NCBI RefSeq assembly: GCF_013141725.1
Contig: NZ_WHNZ01000015.1
Span: forward strand, 186,001 to 250,000
Reading direction: 5' to 3'
DNA: 64,000 nt
Origin: Paenibacillus planticolens
GTDB lineage: Bacteria; Bacillota; Bacilli; Paenibacillales; NBRC-103111
Below are positions 1-7,507 of this stretch, in pieces. The position numbers were made by a program, and so were the translations under genes. Every line of letters begins with the position of its first letter. Within the stretch, counting starts at the first letter, position 1. The notes under the pieces are model-generated. The model was not told the origin of the DNA, ran no database searches, and saw nothing but the letters and a program-made list of their open reading frames with translations.

Positions 1-996
1 GGCGGCCGTATTTGGACGTACAAAGACGGTAAGCCTTGGTACTTCCTTGAAGAGAAATATCCGGCGTACGGAAACTTGGTGCCTCGTGATATTGCAACGC
101 GTGAAATTTTCTCCGTTTGTATCGATCAGAAGCTTGGTATTAACGGCGAAAACATGGTTTACCTCGACCTTTCCCATAAAGATCCGAAAGAGCTGGATAT
201 CAAGCTCGGCGGTATCATGGAAATTTACGAGAAATTCATGGGCGACGATCCGCGCAAAATCCCAATGAAGATTTTCCCTGCGGTTCACTACTCCATGGGC
301 GGTATGTGGGTTGACTACAACATGATGACGAACATTCCGGGCTTGTTCGCTGCAGGCGAGTGTGAGTATCAGCATCACGGTGCGAACCGTTTGGGCGCGA
401 ACTCCCTTGTTTCGGCTATCTATGACGGAATGGTTTCCGGTCCTAAAGCGGTTGAGTACATTCGCGGCTTAGAGAAGCATGCGGACGATACCTCCTCGAT
501 CGTCTTCGATCGCGAGAAGAAACGTCACCAAGATCGCTATGAGAGCTTGCTCAAAATGAACAGCGGTACAGAAAATGCTTATGTTCTGCATAAAGAGCTT
601 GGCGACATGATGAACGCTAACATGACGGTTGTTCGTTACAATGATCGTCTTGAAGATACAATCAGCAAAATCAAGGACATGAAAGAAAGATACAACAACA
701 TCAACATTACAGATACAGCTCGTTGGAACAACCAAGGGGTAGCGTTCACACGCCAACTCTGGAACATGTTCGAGCTTGCTGAAGCGATGACGGTTGGTGC
801 CTTGATGCGTAACGAGAGCCGCGGCGCGCACTACAAGCCTGATTTCCCGGAACGCGACGATGACAACTTCATGAAAACGACAATTGCCGATTGGACGCCG
901 GACGGCCCGAAAATCAGCTATGAAGAAATTGATGTATCTTTGATTGCACCGCGGAAACGTGATTACTCCACGGAGAAGAAAAAGGGAGGACATTAA
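1..996 (+). CDS. sdhA: Succinate dehydrogenase flavoprotein subunit, C-terminal part (5' end outside window)
   Basis: This is the C-terminal ~331 residues of the FAD-binding subunit of succinate dehydrogenase (complex II), which oxidises succinate to fumarate at the inner face of the membrane. The reading frame is open from base 1, so the gene starts before the window. Visible family signatures are HYSMGGMWVD followed by GLFAAGECEYQHHGANRLGAN, the FAD-binding and substrate-capping region near the C-terminus, and the late helical domain with ARWNNQGVAFTRQLWNMFELAEA and ESRGAHYKPDFPERDD. The stop is 2 nt before the sdhB start, with the sdhB ribosome site (AAAGGGAGGA) inside the sdhA 3' end, so the two are cotranscribed. 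Codon use matches the rest of the chromosomal part. Assignment is firm; only the N-terminal half is missing because of the window edge. Confidence 0.97.
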   Translation, partial: GGRIWTYKDGKPWYFLEEKYPAYGNLVPRDIATREIFSVCIDQKLGINGENMVYLDLSHKDPKELDIKLGGIMEIYEKFMGDDPRKIPMKIFPAVHYSMGGMWVDYNMMTNIPGLFAAGECEYQHHGANRLGANSLVSAIYDGMVSGPKAVEYIRGLEKHADDTSSIVFDREKKRHQDRYESLLKMNSGTENAYVLHKELGDMMNANMTVVRYNDRLEDTISKIKDMKERYNNINITDTARWNNQGVAFTRQLWNMFELAEAMTVGALMRNESRGAHYKPDFPERDDDNFMKTTIADWTPDGPKISYEEIDVSLIAPRKRDYSTEKKKGGH

Positions 997-998
997 TC

Positions 999-1763
999 AT
1001 GGCTGAGACACTAAGCGCACAAAAAACCGTGAAGTTTATCGTGACTCGTCAAGAGAGTCCGGATTCTAAGCCTTATACCGAGGAATTCGAAGTTCCTTAT
1101 CGTCCCAATATGAACGTCATCAGCGGTTTGATGGAAGTGCAACGTAATCCAAAGAACGCGCGCGGCGACAAAACAACACCGGTTTGTTGGGAATCCAACT
1201 GTCTGGAAGAAGTGTGCGGAGCTTGCTCCATGGTGATTAACGGCAAGCCGCGCCAAGCTTGTTCGGCTCTGATCGATAAGCTGGAGCAGCCTGTTCGCGT
1301 AGCTCCAATGAGCACGTTCCCAGTTATGCGTGACCTTGTCATCGACCGCGGACGCATGTTCAACGCTTTGAAGAAAGTCAAAGCATGGGTTCCGATCGAC
1401 GGAACGTATGATCTTGGCCCAGGTCCGCGTATGGCGGAGTCGAAGCGTCAATGGGCGTACGAACTGTCCAAATGTATGACATGCGGCGTATGTCTGGAAG
1501 CTTGTCCGAACGTGAATGACAAGAACTCCTTCATCGGACCTTCAGCGCTTTCCCAAGTTCGTTTGTTCAATGCTCACCCAACAGGTGAAATGAACAAAGA
1601 CGAGCGTTTGGATGCGCTCATGACAGATGGCGGTATCGAAGGCTGCGGTAACTCACAGAACTGCGTACGCTCCTGTCCGAAAGGCATTCCGCTGACGACT
1701 TCCATCGCAGCATTGAATGCAGACACAACCAAACATTTGTTCAAGAAATGGTTAGGCGTGTAA
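999..1763 (+). CDS. sdhB: Succinate dehydrogenase iron-sulfur subunit
   Basis: Iron-sulfur subunit of succinate dehydrogenase, 254 aa, passing electrons from the flavoprotein to the menaquinone-reducing membrane anchor. The N-terminal ferredoxin-like domain holds the [2Fe-2S] cysteines in CWESNCLEEVCGACS plus the distal RQAC. The C-terminal domain has the [4Fe-4S]/[3Fe-4S] motifs CMTCGVCLEACPN and CGNSQNCVRSCPKG. Length and order match Bacillus-type SdhB (sdhCAB operon). The ATG start follows GGGAGG with normal spacing and lies 2 nt after the sdhA stop. A strong intrinsic terminator begins 8 nt after the stop, so sdhB ends the operon. Confidence 0.98.
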   Translation: MAETLSAQKTVKFIVTRQESPDSKPYTEEFEVPYRPNMNVISGLMEVQRNPKNARGDKTTPVCWESNCLEEVCGACSMVINGKPRQACSALIDKLEQPVRVAPMSTFPVMRDLVIDRGRMFNALKKVKAWVPIDGTYDLGPGPRMAESKRQWAYELSKCMTCGVCLEACPNVNDKNSFIGPSALSQVRLFNAHPTGEMNKDERLDALMTDGGIEGCGNSQNCVRSCPKGIPLTTSIAALNADTTKHLFKKWLGV

Positions 1764-1770
1764 CATGAAT

Positions 1771-1809
1771 AAAGCCCGATTCCCTGAGCGACAGGGGATC
1801 GGGCTTTTT
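1771..1809 (+). terminator. Intrinsic terminator of the sdh operon
   Basis: GC-rich hairpin with arms AAAGCCCGAT and ATCGGGCTTT closed around a short inner stem (CCCTG...CAGGG), followed by a T run. It lies directly after sdhB. Confidence 0.93.
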
Positions 1810-1922
1810 GCCTTTGTAAAGAGGCTAAAATGCTGGAGGTATTGTAAGTCGGAGGGGTATGTAATATTCTATTACATGAAATAGAGTTTTGACAATGGAT
1901 TATTTTTTTTGTGTCATATATA

Positions 1923-1951
1923 TTGACATGTAGCTGGGATCTAAGTATGAT
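1923..1951 (+). promoter_or_regulatory. Sigma-A-type promoter driving the riboswitch leader
   Basis: TTGACA at 1923-1928 and TATGAT at 1946-1951 are separated by exactly 17 nt, a near-consensus vegetative promoter. A transcript starting near 1958 would contain the whole riboswitch. A second TTGACA at 1889-1894 lacks a good -10 and is probably incidental. Confidence 0.75.
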
Positions 1952-1995
1952 AAAGACAAATGCAAGAGAGAGTAAACAACCTCATAGCAAACTTG

Positions 1996-2096
1996 TTTTC
2001 TAGGGTTCCGCGGCAGATGAAGGCTGTCGGTCTGGTCCAAGAGAAGACACACGGTGAAGGTCGTCGTGCACACGGAGGGATAAAAGCCCGGGAGGA
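1996..2096 (+). ncRNA. ykkC-family riboswitch, probably guanidine-I
   Basis: The leader carries the conserved ykkC blocks in order: CTAGGGTTCCG at 2000-2010, GTCTGGTCCAAGAGA around 2029-2043, two ACACGG blocks, then GGGATAAAAGCCCGGGAGG at about 2077-2095. The ykkC family comprises guanidine-I, ppGpp and PRPP sensors with similar cores. The downstream gene cluster, a nitrate/sulfonate-type ABC importer, is a known guanidine-I context and unlike the amino-acid or purine genes of the other subtypes. The 3' end of the aptamer (CCCGGGAGG) is also the 5' arm of the terminator hairpin at 2087-2132. Ligand binding is therefore expected to block termination and switch the transporter on. Family assignment is strong; ligand subtype is inferred from context. 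Confidence 0.88.
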
Positions 2097-2132
2097 TATC
2101 AGCATATGATATCGTTCCGGGTTTTTCTTTTT
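2087..2132 (+). terminator. Riboswitch-controlled terminator (expression platform)
   Basis: Hairpin with outer arms CCCGG/CCGGG and inner arms GATATC/GATATC followed by a T-rich tract. The left arm is shared with the conserved 3' end of the aptamer, so aptamer folding and the terminator exclude each other. Confidence 0.85.
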
Positions 2133-2161
2133 ACCAATTTAAAGGGAGAGGGAGAAGCTGA

Positions 2162-3184
2162 ATGAGACAAAGAATGGTATTGCTGATGGTGGCGTTGCTG
2201 CTCGCATTTACGGTTGTGAGCGGATGCTCGAGCAAGGAGGCAACAAGCAAGGGAACCGGCGGAACAGATCAGCCGATCAAATTGGCGCTTAGTCCATGGC
2301 CGGGTTGGTTTGTTTGGTACTTGGTTAAGGAGAAGGGGTTCTTCGAGAAAAATGGCGTAAAGGTTGATCTCGTTTGGTTTCCGGTGTACAGCGATTCGTT
2401 GTCTGCGCTGGCTTCAGGCAAAGTCGACGCGAACAGCCAAACCTTAAGCGATACGCTCGCTCCCGCGAGCAAAGGGATTCCGCTCAAGGCTGTGCTGGTG
2501 AACGATAACTCCAACGGCGGAGACGGTGTCGTCGTAAAACCTAACATTAATTCCTTGCAGGAATTGAAAGGCAAGAAGGTGGCGACGGAGCTGGGGACGG
2601 TTGATCACCTGCTCATGCTTACCGCACTGGAGAAGGCAGGGCTTGCGGAGAAAGATGTTTCTTACACGAATATGACGGTTAACGATGCAGGACCGGCATT
2701 CATTTCAGGCAGCCTGGACGGCGCGGTGCTATGGGAGCCATTTCTAAGCAAAGCGATTCAGGAGGGCAAAGGCAAGCTGCTGTTTTCCTCTAAGGATACA
2801 CCGGGACTCATTCCTGATCTGCTCGTTTTTAAAGAAGAAATTACGAAAAACCGCCCCGAAGATGTGAAAAAAATTCTTCATGCCTGGTTTGACGCGTTGG
2901 ATTACTGGAAAGCCAATCCGGAGGAATCTTTGCAAATTATGGCGAAGGCGGCGGAGACGCCGGTAGATGAGTATAAAGCCGGGGTCGACAGCGTGAAAAT
3001 TTTCCAGCTGGAAGACAATGTGAAAGCTTTCCAGAAAGGCGATTCCTACAGTTCGCTGCATTTCACTTCGCAGAAAACGGCCGAGTTCTTGAAAGGTTTG
3101 GAGATGCTGACCACGATTCCGAAGGCGGAAAGCTTCCTCGATGGGCATTTTGTCGAAGAAGTGATGAAGGAGCGTAAGAAATAA
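2162..3184 (+). CDS. ABC transporter substrate-binding lipoprotein (NMT1/SsuA-like), probable guanidine importer
   Basis: Extracellular solute-binding lipoprotein of 340 aa. Residues 1-22 form a lipoprotein signal peptide ending in the lipobox VSGC, with Cys22 as the lipid anchor. The mature part is an NMT1/THI5- or SsuA/TauA-like periplasmic-binding fold (start LALSPWPGWFVWYLVKEKGFF, then a typical PADTLAPASKGIP-like hinge and ELKGKKVATELGTVDHL). ATG follows GGGAGAGGGAG. It is first in a three-gene operon with permease and ATPase and lies behind the ykkC riboswitch. Known relatives import sulfonates, nitrate, taurine or pyrimidine precursors. The riboswitch points to guanidine as the substrate, which is inference from context; the ligand-binding residues cannot be judged from sequence alone. 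Confidence 0.85.
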   Translation: MRQRMVLLMVALLLAFTVVSGCSSKEATSKGTGGTDQPIKLALSPWPGWFVWYLVKEKGFFEKNGVKVDLVWFPVYSDSLSALASGKVDANSQTLSDTLAPASKGIPLKAVLVNDNSNGGDGVVVKPNINSLQELKGKKVATELGTVDHLLMLTALEKAGLAEKDVSYTNMTVNDAGPAFISGSLDGAVLWEPFLSKAIQEGKGKLLFSSKDTPGLIPDLLVFKEEITKNRPEDVKKILHAWFDALDYWKANPEESLQIMAKAAETPVDEYKAGVDSVKIFQLEDNVKAFQKGDSYSSLHFTSQKTAEFLKGLEMLTTIPKAESFLDGHFVEEVMKERKK

Positions 3185-3203
3185 CAGATGAATGAGGTGC
3201 TCT

Positions 3204-4025
3204 ATGGAGACAACTATGAAAAAAAGGCGCAGATCCACGTTGTTTGCCATTCGGGGCGACATCAACCGCAGCACGTATATTTCGGGGACTGTACTCATTG
3301 TAGTGTTGGCGGTTGCCGTCTGGAGTGTGCTGAGTTACGGTAATCTCGTTAATCGAACGTTTTTGCCGACACCGGATGCTGTGCTTCGTCAATTTGCCAT
3401 TCAGCTGCAGAGCTCTGTCTTCTGGCATCATGTCGGGATGAGCATTTTTCGAGTAGGGGCGGGCTTCTTGCTGGCGTGTTTGCTTGGCATTCCGCTGGGG
3501 ATTCTGGCGGGGACGTTTCGATTTGCGGAAGCTCTGCTCGTTCCTCCGACCGAATTCATCCGTTATATGCCGGCAACCGCGTTCATCCCGTTGATCATGG
3601 TTTGGGCAGGGATCGGGGAATGGGCGAAGGTGGTCGTCATCTTCATCGGCTGCTTTTTTCAGCTCTTGCTGATGGTGGCGGACAATACGCGATCGGTATC
3701 CGGCGATTTGCTGCAAACCTCGTACACATTGGGCGCGAATCGCTGGCAAGCGATTGAAAGAGTGCTGATCCCTGCGCTGCTGCCGGATTTGATGAACACC
3801 TTGCGACTCATTATCGGTTGGGCATGGACGTATCTTGTCGTGGCTGAGCTGGTTGCGGCCAACAGCGGGCTAGGGTTCTCCATCATGAAGGCGCAGCGGT
3901 TTTTGAATACGGATCAGATTTTCGTGGGTATCATCGCAATTGGCTTGCTCGGTCTGTTGACCGACCGTACCTTTGCTTACTGTCACCGCAGATTTTTTCC
4001 ATGGCTGGAAGGAGGAAGACGCTAA
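3204..4025 (+). CDS. ABC transporter permease (SsuC/TauC-like)
   Basis: Inner-membrane permease of 273 aa, binding-protein-dependent transport family. There are about six hydrophobic segments, beginning at YISGTVLIVVLAVAVWSVL. The cytoplasmic coupling loop reads SYTLGANRWQAIERVLIPALLP, the EAA-like motif that contacts the ATPase. The ATG at 3204 is preferred because GAGGTG at 3194-3199 lies just upstream; the in-frame ATG at 3192 has no such site and would add four residues. It lies between the binding protein (20-nt gap) and the ATPase (no gap), so the three genes form one importer. Confidence 0.88.
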   Translation: METTMKKRRRSTLFAIRGDINRSTYISGTVLIVVLAVAVWSVLSYGNLVNRTFLPTPDAVLRQFAIQLQSSVFWHHVGMSIFRVGAGFLLACLLGIPLGILAGTFRFAEALLVPPTEFIRYMPATAFIPLIMVWAGIGEWAKVVVIFIGCFFQLLLMVADNTRSVSGDLLQTSYTLGANRWQAIERVLIPALLPDLMNTLRLIIGWAWTYLVVAELVAANSGLGFSIMKAQRFLNTDQIFVGIIAIGLLGLLTDRTFAYCHRRFFPWLEGGRR

Positions 4026-4844
4026 ATGATGCATGCACAACACGCCCTGTCCAGCCAGCCGTTGAGTGAGAACGTCATGGCCTTGAGCAAAATTAAGGCT
4101 GAGAATGTATCGAAAGTGTACAGCAGCAAGAAGTCGCAGTTTGTTGCGCTCGACAGCGTTTCCTTCCATGTCGATGCTCATGAATTCGTTAGCTTCGTCG
4201 GTCCGTCGGGCTGCGGCAAGTCATCGCTCTTGCGAATTATCGCAGGATTAGAAACGATGACGAGCGGCTCGCTCACCCTCTCAGGGCATGAGATCGACGG
4301 TCCCGGCGCGGATCGCGGAATGGTGTTCCAGTCGTACACACTGTTTCCATGGCTTTCCGTGAGGGAGAACATTGAGTTTGGCCTTACGCTGAAAGGAGTT
4401 CCTTTGTTCGAAAAAAGGGCCATCTCCGATCATTTCATGGAGCTTGTCGGCTTGCGCAAGTTCGCCAAATCGCTTCCGAAGGAGCTCTCCGGCGGGATGA
4501 AGCAGCGTGTGGCCATTGCGAGAGCGCTGGCTAACAATCCGGAAGTGCTGCTGATGGATGAGCCGTTCGGAGCGCTTGATCCGCAGACGAAAAATGCGAT
4601 GCAGGAGCTGCTGCTGCGCATCTGGGAGAAGGAGAAGACGACGGTTGTCTTCATAACGCACGATATCGAAGAAGCGATCTTCCTATCTGAGCGGGTATAT
4701 GTGATGCAGGCTCATCCGGGCACGATCCGCAAAGAAATTGTGATTCCTCCCGGACTGCGGGAAGTGGAGGATGTGAAGGATTCAGCGGCTTTCCATAAGT
4801 TGAAAAAGCAGATCATCTCCCTGATTGGACATCAGGAGGAATAA
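4026..4844 (+). CDS. ABC transporter ATP-binding protein (SsuB/TauB-like)
   Basis: Nucleotide-binding subunit, 272 aa. Walker A is GPSGCGKSS, the Q-loop is in MVFQSYTLFPWLSV, the ABC signature is LSGGMKQRVAIARAL, Walker B is LLMDEPFGALD, and the H-loop is VVFITHDIEEA. All catalytic residues are present. The LFPWL motif is typical of the nitrate/sulfonate/taurine ATPase group, fitting the neighbouring binding protein. Start ATG at 4026 directly follows the permease stop and has GGAGGAAG seven bases upstream. ATP hydrolysis powers import through the permease encoded just upstream. Last gene of the riboswitch-controlled operon; a terminator follows within 6 nt. Confidence 0.93.
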   Translation: MMHAQHALSSQPLSENVMALSKIKAENVSKVYSSKKSQFVALDSVSFHVDAHEFVSFVGPSGCGKSSLLRIIAGLETMTSGSLTLSGHEIDGPGADRGMVFQSYTLFPWLSVRENIEFGLTLKGVPLFEKRAISDHFMELVGLRKFAKSLPKELSGGMKQRVAIARALANNPEVLLMDEPFGALDPQTKNAMQELLLRIWEKEKTTVVFITHDIEEAIFLSERVYVMQAHPGTIRKEIVIPPGLREVEDVKDSAAFHKLKKQIISLIGHQEE

Positions 4845-4849
4845 GCAGG

Positions 4850-4880
4850 AGCTTGGCCGTGTTGACGGCCAAGCTTTTTT
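4850..4880 (+). terminator. Terminator of the ABC importer operon
   Basis: Perfect 11-bp stem AGCTTGGCCGT/ACGGCCAAGCT with a four-base loop and a T run, 6 nt after the ATPase stop. Confidence 0.95.
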
Positions 4881-4987
4881 GTTGCTGCTGGACATTCTCT
4901 GGAAAATTTACTTTTACTGTCCCAATTGACGAATGATTGGCTTTATCGATAAAATGAATTATACATATGAAGAATGAGGGAAGCCCT

Positions 4988-6046
4988 ATGAGTAAGAGTA
5001 AACAACCTACCATTATCGATGTGGCCTCGGCAGCCGGAGTTTCCATTGCTACGGTCTCGAATGTCATCAATCGCAGAAAGGTGCCGATGGCGCCCGAAAC
5101 GATCCGCAAGGTGGAAGAAGCGGTTGTGACGCTCGGTTATCGCCGGAATGTCATGGCAACCAATTTGAGCCGCCGCAGGTCCTATGAGTTGGGGCTGATT
5201 ATTCCCCATTTTGGCGGGTACTATGGGCGTTTTGCAGAGAAGCTGGAACAAAGAGTGCATCATTTTGGCTATCATTTATCCGTGTTCTCTGCAGCAGGGA
5301 TGGACCCGGAGATTGAGCAGCGTCATTTGGAGCATTTATTGCAGCGCAGAGTAGACGGCTTAGTGAGCCATGGCTTGGCGATGAGCATGCAATCTACGCA
5401 GCAGCTGGTCGGAGAAGGAACGCCACTCGTTATCTTCAATGGTTGGGGATGGCCTAGTGAAATTGTCAAACTGGCGGTTAATTTGGATTTTGCGAAAGCA
5501 TCATCCCAAGCCGTGCAGCATTTCCTGGCAAATGGCTGTCGGTCTGTAGTCTACGCGGGCAGACGCATGGGGATGGGAGCTAACGAGCAGCGTATCCAAG
5601 GTTTTGAGACGGGGCTTGCCGAACATGGAGAACCCGTGGTGCATGCGCTTTTGGATGCGGGGGAGCTGGGAGTCGTCGGCACCTTGGACGAAGCGCTTCG
5701 CTTAAGCGGCGATCTGCGGCCAATCGGTATTTATACGTTCAATGATGCGTTATCGCTGGAGCTTCTGGCTGTATGCCATGAGCGGGGCATTCGGGTGCCT
5801 GAAGACGTTCAGCTCATCGGTATGGATAACGAATTTTTCGCCAGGGCGAGCTTTCCATCCATAACCAGCTTCGAGATGCCCGTTGATTTGCAGACCAGCT
5901 TGGTTGCGGCATTCCTCATGCGGGAAATCGGGGAAGAATTGGACGAGGAGAATACGCAGCTGCTTGAGATGTATTTGCCTCATGTTGCAGGACATGAGTT
6001 GTTTATTGATTTGGAAATGATTGAACGGAAATCTACGGGAAACTAG
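4988..6046 (+). CDS. LacI-family transcriptional regulator
   Basis: DNA-binding regulator, 352 aa. The N-terminal HTH is typical LacI (PTIIDVASAAGVSIATVSNVIN, then the hinge-helix region NVMATNLSRRRSYELGLIIP), followed by a periplasmic-binding-like effector domain ending around LQLLEMYLPHVAGHELFI. The ATG at 4988 is chosen because GAGGGA ends six bases upstream; the in-frame ATG at 4967 has no ribosome site. No sugar genes adjoin it: upstream is the completed guanidine-type operon with its own terminator, downstream the convergent CDF gene. Its target is therefore unknown, and it may act on a distant locus or itself. Confidence 0.9.
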   Translation: MSKSKQPTIIDVASAAGVSIATVSNVINRRKVPMAPETIRKVEEAVVTLGYRRNVMATNLSRRRSYELGLIIPHFGGYYGRFAEKLEQRVHHFGYHLSVFSAAGMDPEIEQRHLEHLLQRRVDGLVSHGLAMSMQSTQQLVGEGTPLVIFNGWGWPSEIVKLAVNLDFAKASSQAVQHFLANGCRSVVYAGRRMGMGANEQRIQGFETGLAEHGEPVVHALLDAGELGVVGTLDEALRLSGDLRPIGIYTFNDALSLELLAVCHERGIRVPEDVQLIGMDNEFFARASFPSITSFEMPVDLQTSLVAAFLMREIGEELDEENTQLLEMYLPHVAGHELFIDLEMIERKSTGN

Positions 6047-6097
6047 CAAAGACCATTGATCGCCTTGGCTGAGGGATCGATGGTCTTTGTTTTTTTT
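6047..6097 (+). terminator. Terminator of the LacI-type gene
   Basis: Long hairpin with arms CAAAGACCAT and ATGGTCTTTG and an inner GATC/GATC pair, then a run of eight Ts. It overlaps the last codons of the convergent CDF gene. Confidence 0.88.
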
Positions 6098-7070
6098 AAT
6101 GGATGGGTAAGGAGCTGGAAGCTGAGCTAGTGCGCCTTTGATGCTTTAAGAATTCTTTGCCATACTCCCCGTGCGGGTTTATTTCGGCATGCTCAATTTG
6201 AATCGTGGCATGCTCGATGCCGTACTTGCTTTTGAGCGTTTCATTAATGGCCAGAATCACGCAGAACGGTTGAATGTTGGGGCTGATGAACACATGGGCG
6301 GTTAAGGAATAATGATCCGTCGAAACGGCCCATAGATGCATCTCATGCACATCTTCTACGCCTTCTACCTGCGCAATCTGCTTGCGAATCTCATCGAGGT
6401 TAAAGCGCTCAGGCACCGATTCCATGAGAATCAGGTACGATTCACGAATGATTTTGCTGCCGCCGATAAAAATAATGCCGCCGATTACCATGGAAATGAG
6501 CGGATCGAACCAAAGCAAGCCGGAATAATAAATAATGATGGAAGAAACGATGACGCCAACCGAGCTGAGCAAATCGCCAAAAAAGTGCCACAGTGCGCTT
6601 TTGACATTCAAATTGTCTTCTTCCTTCACGCTGTTATGGAGAACGAGCGTGAGTACCAGATTGACGATGAAACCGATTGATGCGATGACAAGCATGAGCC
6701 TTAGCTGAATCGGCTGGGGATGGATAATACGCTGAATGCCCTCGATGAATATTCCCAGTGCGATTACACAGAGGGCGAGGCCGTTCAGGAAGGAAGCGAT
6801 GATTTCAAACCGCAGGAATCCGAACGTGAATCGTGCATTCGGCTGCCTGGTTGCGAGGTGCAGAGCGATCATGCTTAAACCTAGAGCGATGACGTCCGAG
6901 ATCATATGAGCCGAATCGGAAAGCAGTGCGAGTGAATTCGAAAGCACCCCGCCGATAATTTCTACGATGGTGAAAAAGGCGGTTAGCACAAGGGTTACCC
7001 ATAATGTTTTTCGGGATTTCGTTTGTTCTTTGACGTGATGGAGATGGTGGAAGTCGTATTCAGTGTTCAT
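6096..7070 (-). CDS. Cation diffusion facilitator (CzcD/ZitB-like metal efflux protein)
   Basis: Membrane antiporter of 324 aa exporting Zn2+ or a related divalent cation in exchange for protons. Six transmembrane segments are visible after a His-rich start (HHLHHVKEQ). Metal-site residues of the family are present in TM2 (DSAHMISD) and TM5 (HFFGDLLSS), giving the HxxxD pairs typical of zinc-type CDFs. The C-terminal cytoplasmic domain (MHLWAVSTDHYSLTAHV) is the usual ferredoxin-like dimer domain. ATG at 7070 with GGAG upstream. Transcribed alone on the reverse strand, convergent to the LacI-type gene. Its promoter region contains an AT-rich inverted repeat at 7089-7117. Confidence 0.92.
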   Translation of the reverse strand: MNTEYDFHHLHHVKEQTKSRKTLWVTLVLTAFFTIVEIIGGVLSNSLALLSDSAHMISDVIALGLSMIALHLATRQPNARFTFGFLRFEIIASFLNGLALCVIALGIFIEGIQRIIHPQPIQLRLMLVIASIGFIVNLVLTLVLHNSVKEEDNLNVKSALWHFFGDLLSSVGVIVSSIIIYYSGLLWFDPLISMVIGGIIFIGGSKIIRESYLILMESVPERFNLDEIRKQIAQVEGVEDVHEMHLWAVSTDHYSLTAHVFISPNIQPFCVILAINETLKSKYGIEHATIQIEHAEINPHGEYGKEFLKHQRRTSSASSSLPIH

Positions 7071-7088
7071 AGGAGTTCTCCTTATTTA

Positions 7089-7117
7089 TAATAATTCTAA
7101 TTAAGATATGATTATTA
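7089..7117. promoter_or_regulatory. Possible operator upstream of the CDF gene
   Basis: Inverted repeat TAATAAT ... ATTATTA with 15 bases between the arms, 18 nt upstream of the CDF start. Metal-responsive regulators such as Fur/Zur or ArsR/CzrA bind AT-rich dyads of this kind, but it does not match one consensus well. Low-confidence inference. Confidence 0.3.
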
Positions 7118-7349
7118 TATGCTAGTGGAGGGGAAGGTGCAACACTTTTGAGCGGGGTTTACGGATTTATTACATTTTCTGAGCAGAGTACAAAAAAAGG
7201 GAGTGGGAGCAGCGTATAAAAAAGCTCTTAGAGGAAAAGAATAAAGCGTTTTCTAATTTGTAACATAAATGAAATATTCCTGTTATGGTTTCATAATGTT
7301 TGGGAGGTATTATAATAAGCAAGACCCCCTTTTTAATATAAAACTTTTT

Positions 7350-7425
7350 GAACCTGGCCCCGTTGGCTGGGTTCCTTTTTTTTTGTCATGGCAAATAACC
7401 CTTGTAGAGTAAGGGGTTACGGGGC
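7350..7425. repeat. Putative attL: left direct repeat of the integrated element
   Basis: A ~75-bp stretch nearly repeated at 27727-27800. Both copies start with GAACCT, share CCCCGTTGGCTGGGTTCC and a T run, then CAAATAACCCTTGTAG and TTACGGGGC, with scattered mismatches between. The first half is an intrinsic terminator of a type found twice more in the window (35.6 and 53.2 kb), but only these two copies have the shared tail. The integrase gene starts its 3' end 82 nt away. This is the expected arrangement for attL; the exact crossover core cannot be fixed by eye. A second pair of similar tracts, YTGGTAGG-N3-CTGGTAGGG, lies at 7456-7481 and 27568-27588 and could be integrase arm sites. Apart from this repeat and the CDF promoter dyad, the 7071-7507 gap shows nothing recognisable. 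Confidence 0.6.
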
Positions 7426-7507
7426 TTAGGTGTATTGTTATAAGCTTTAAAACAAGGTTCTGGTAGGAATCTGGTAGGGTTGCTTAGAAATCAATGAATT
7501 GTTACAG

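Noticed and set aside
469..993. Reverse-strand frames opposite sdhA and sdhB
   Set aside because: These are shadow frames of strongly conserved forward genes, without ribosome sites.
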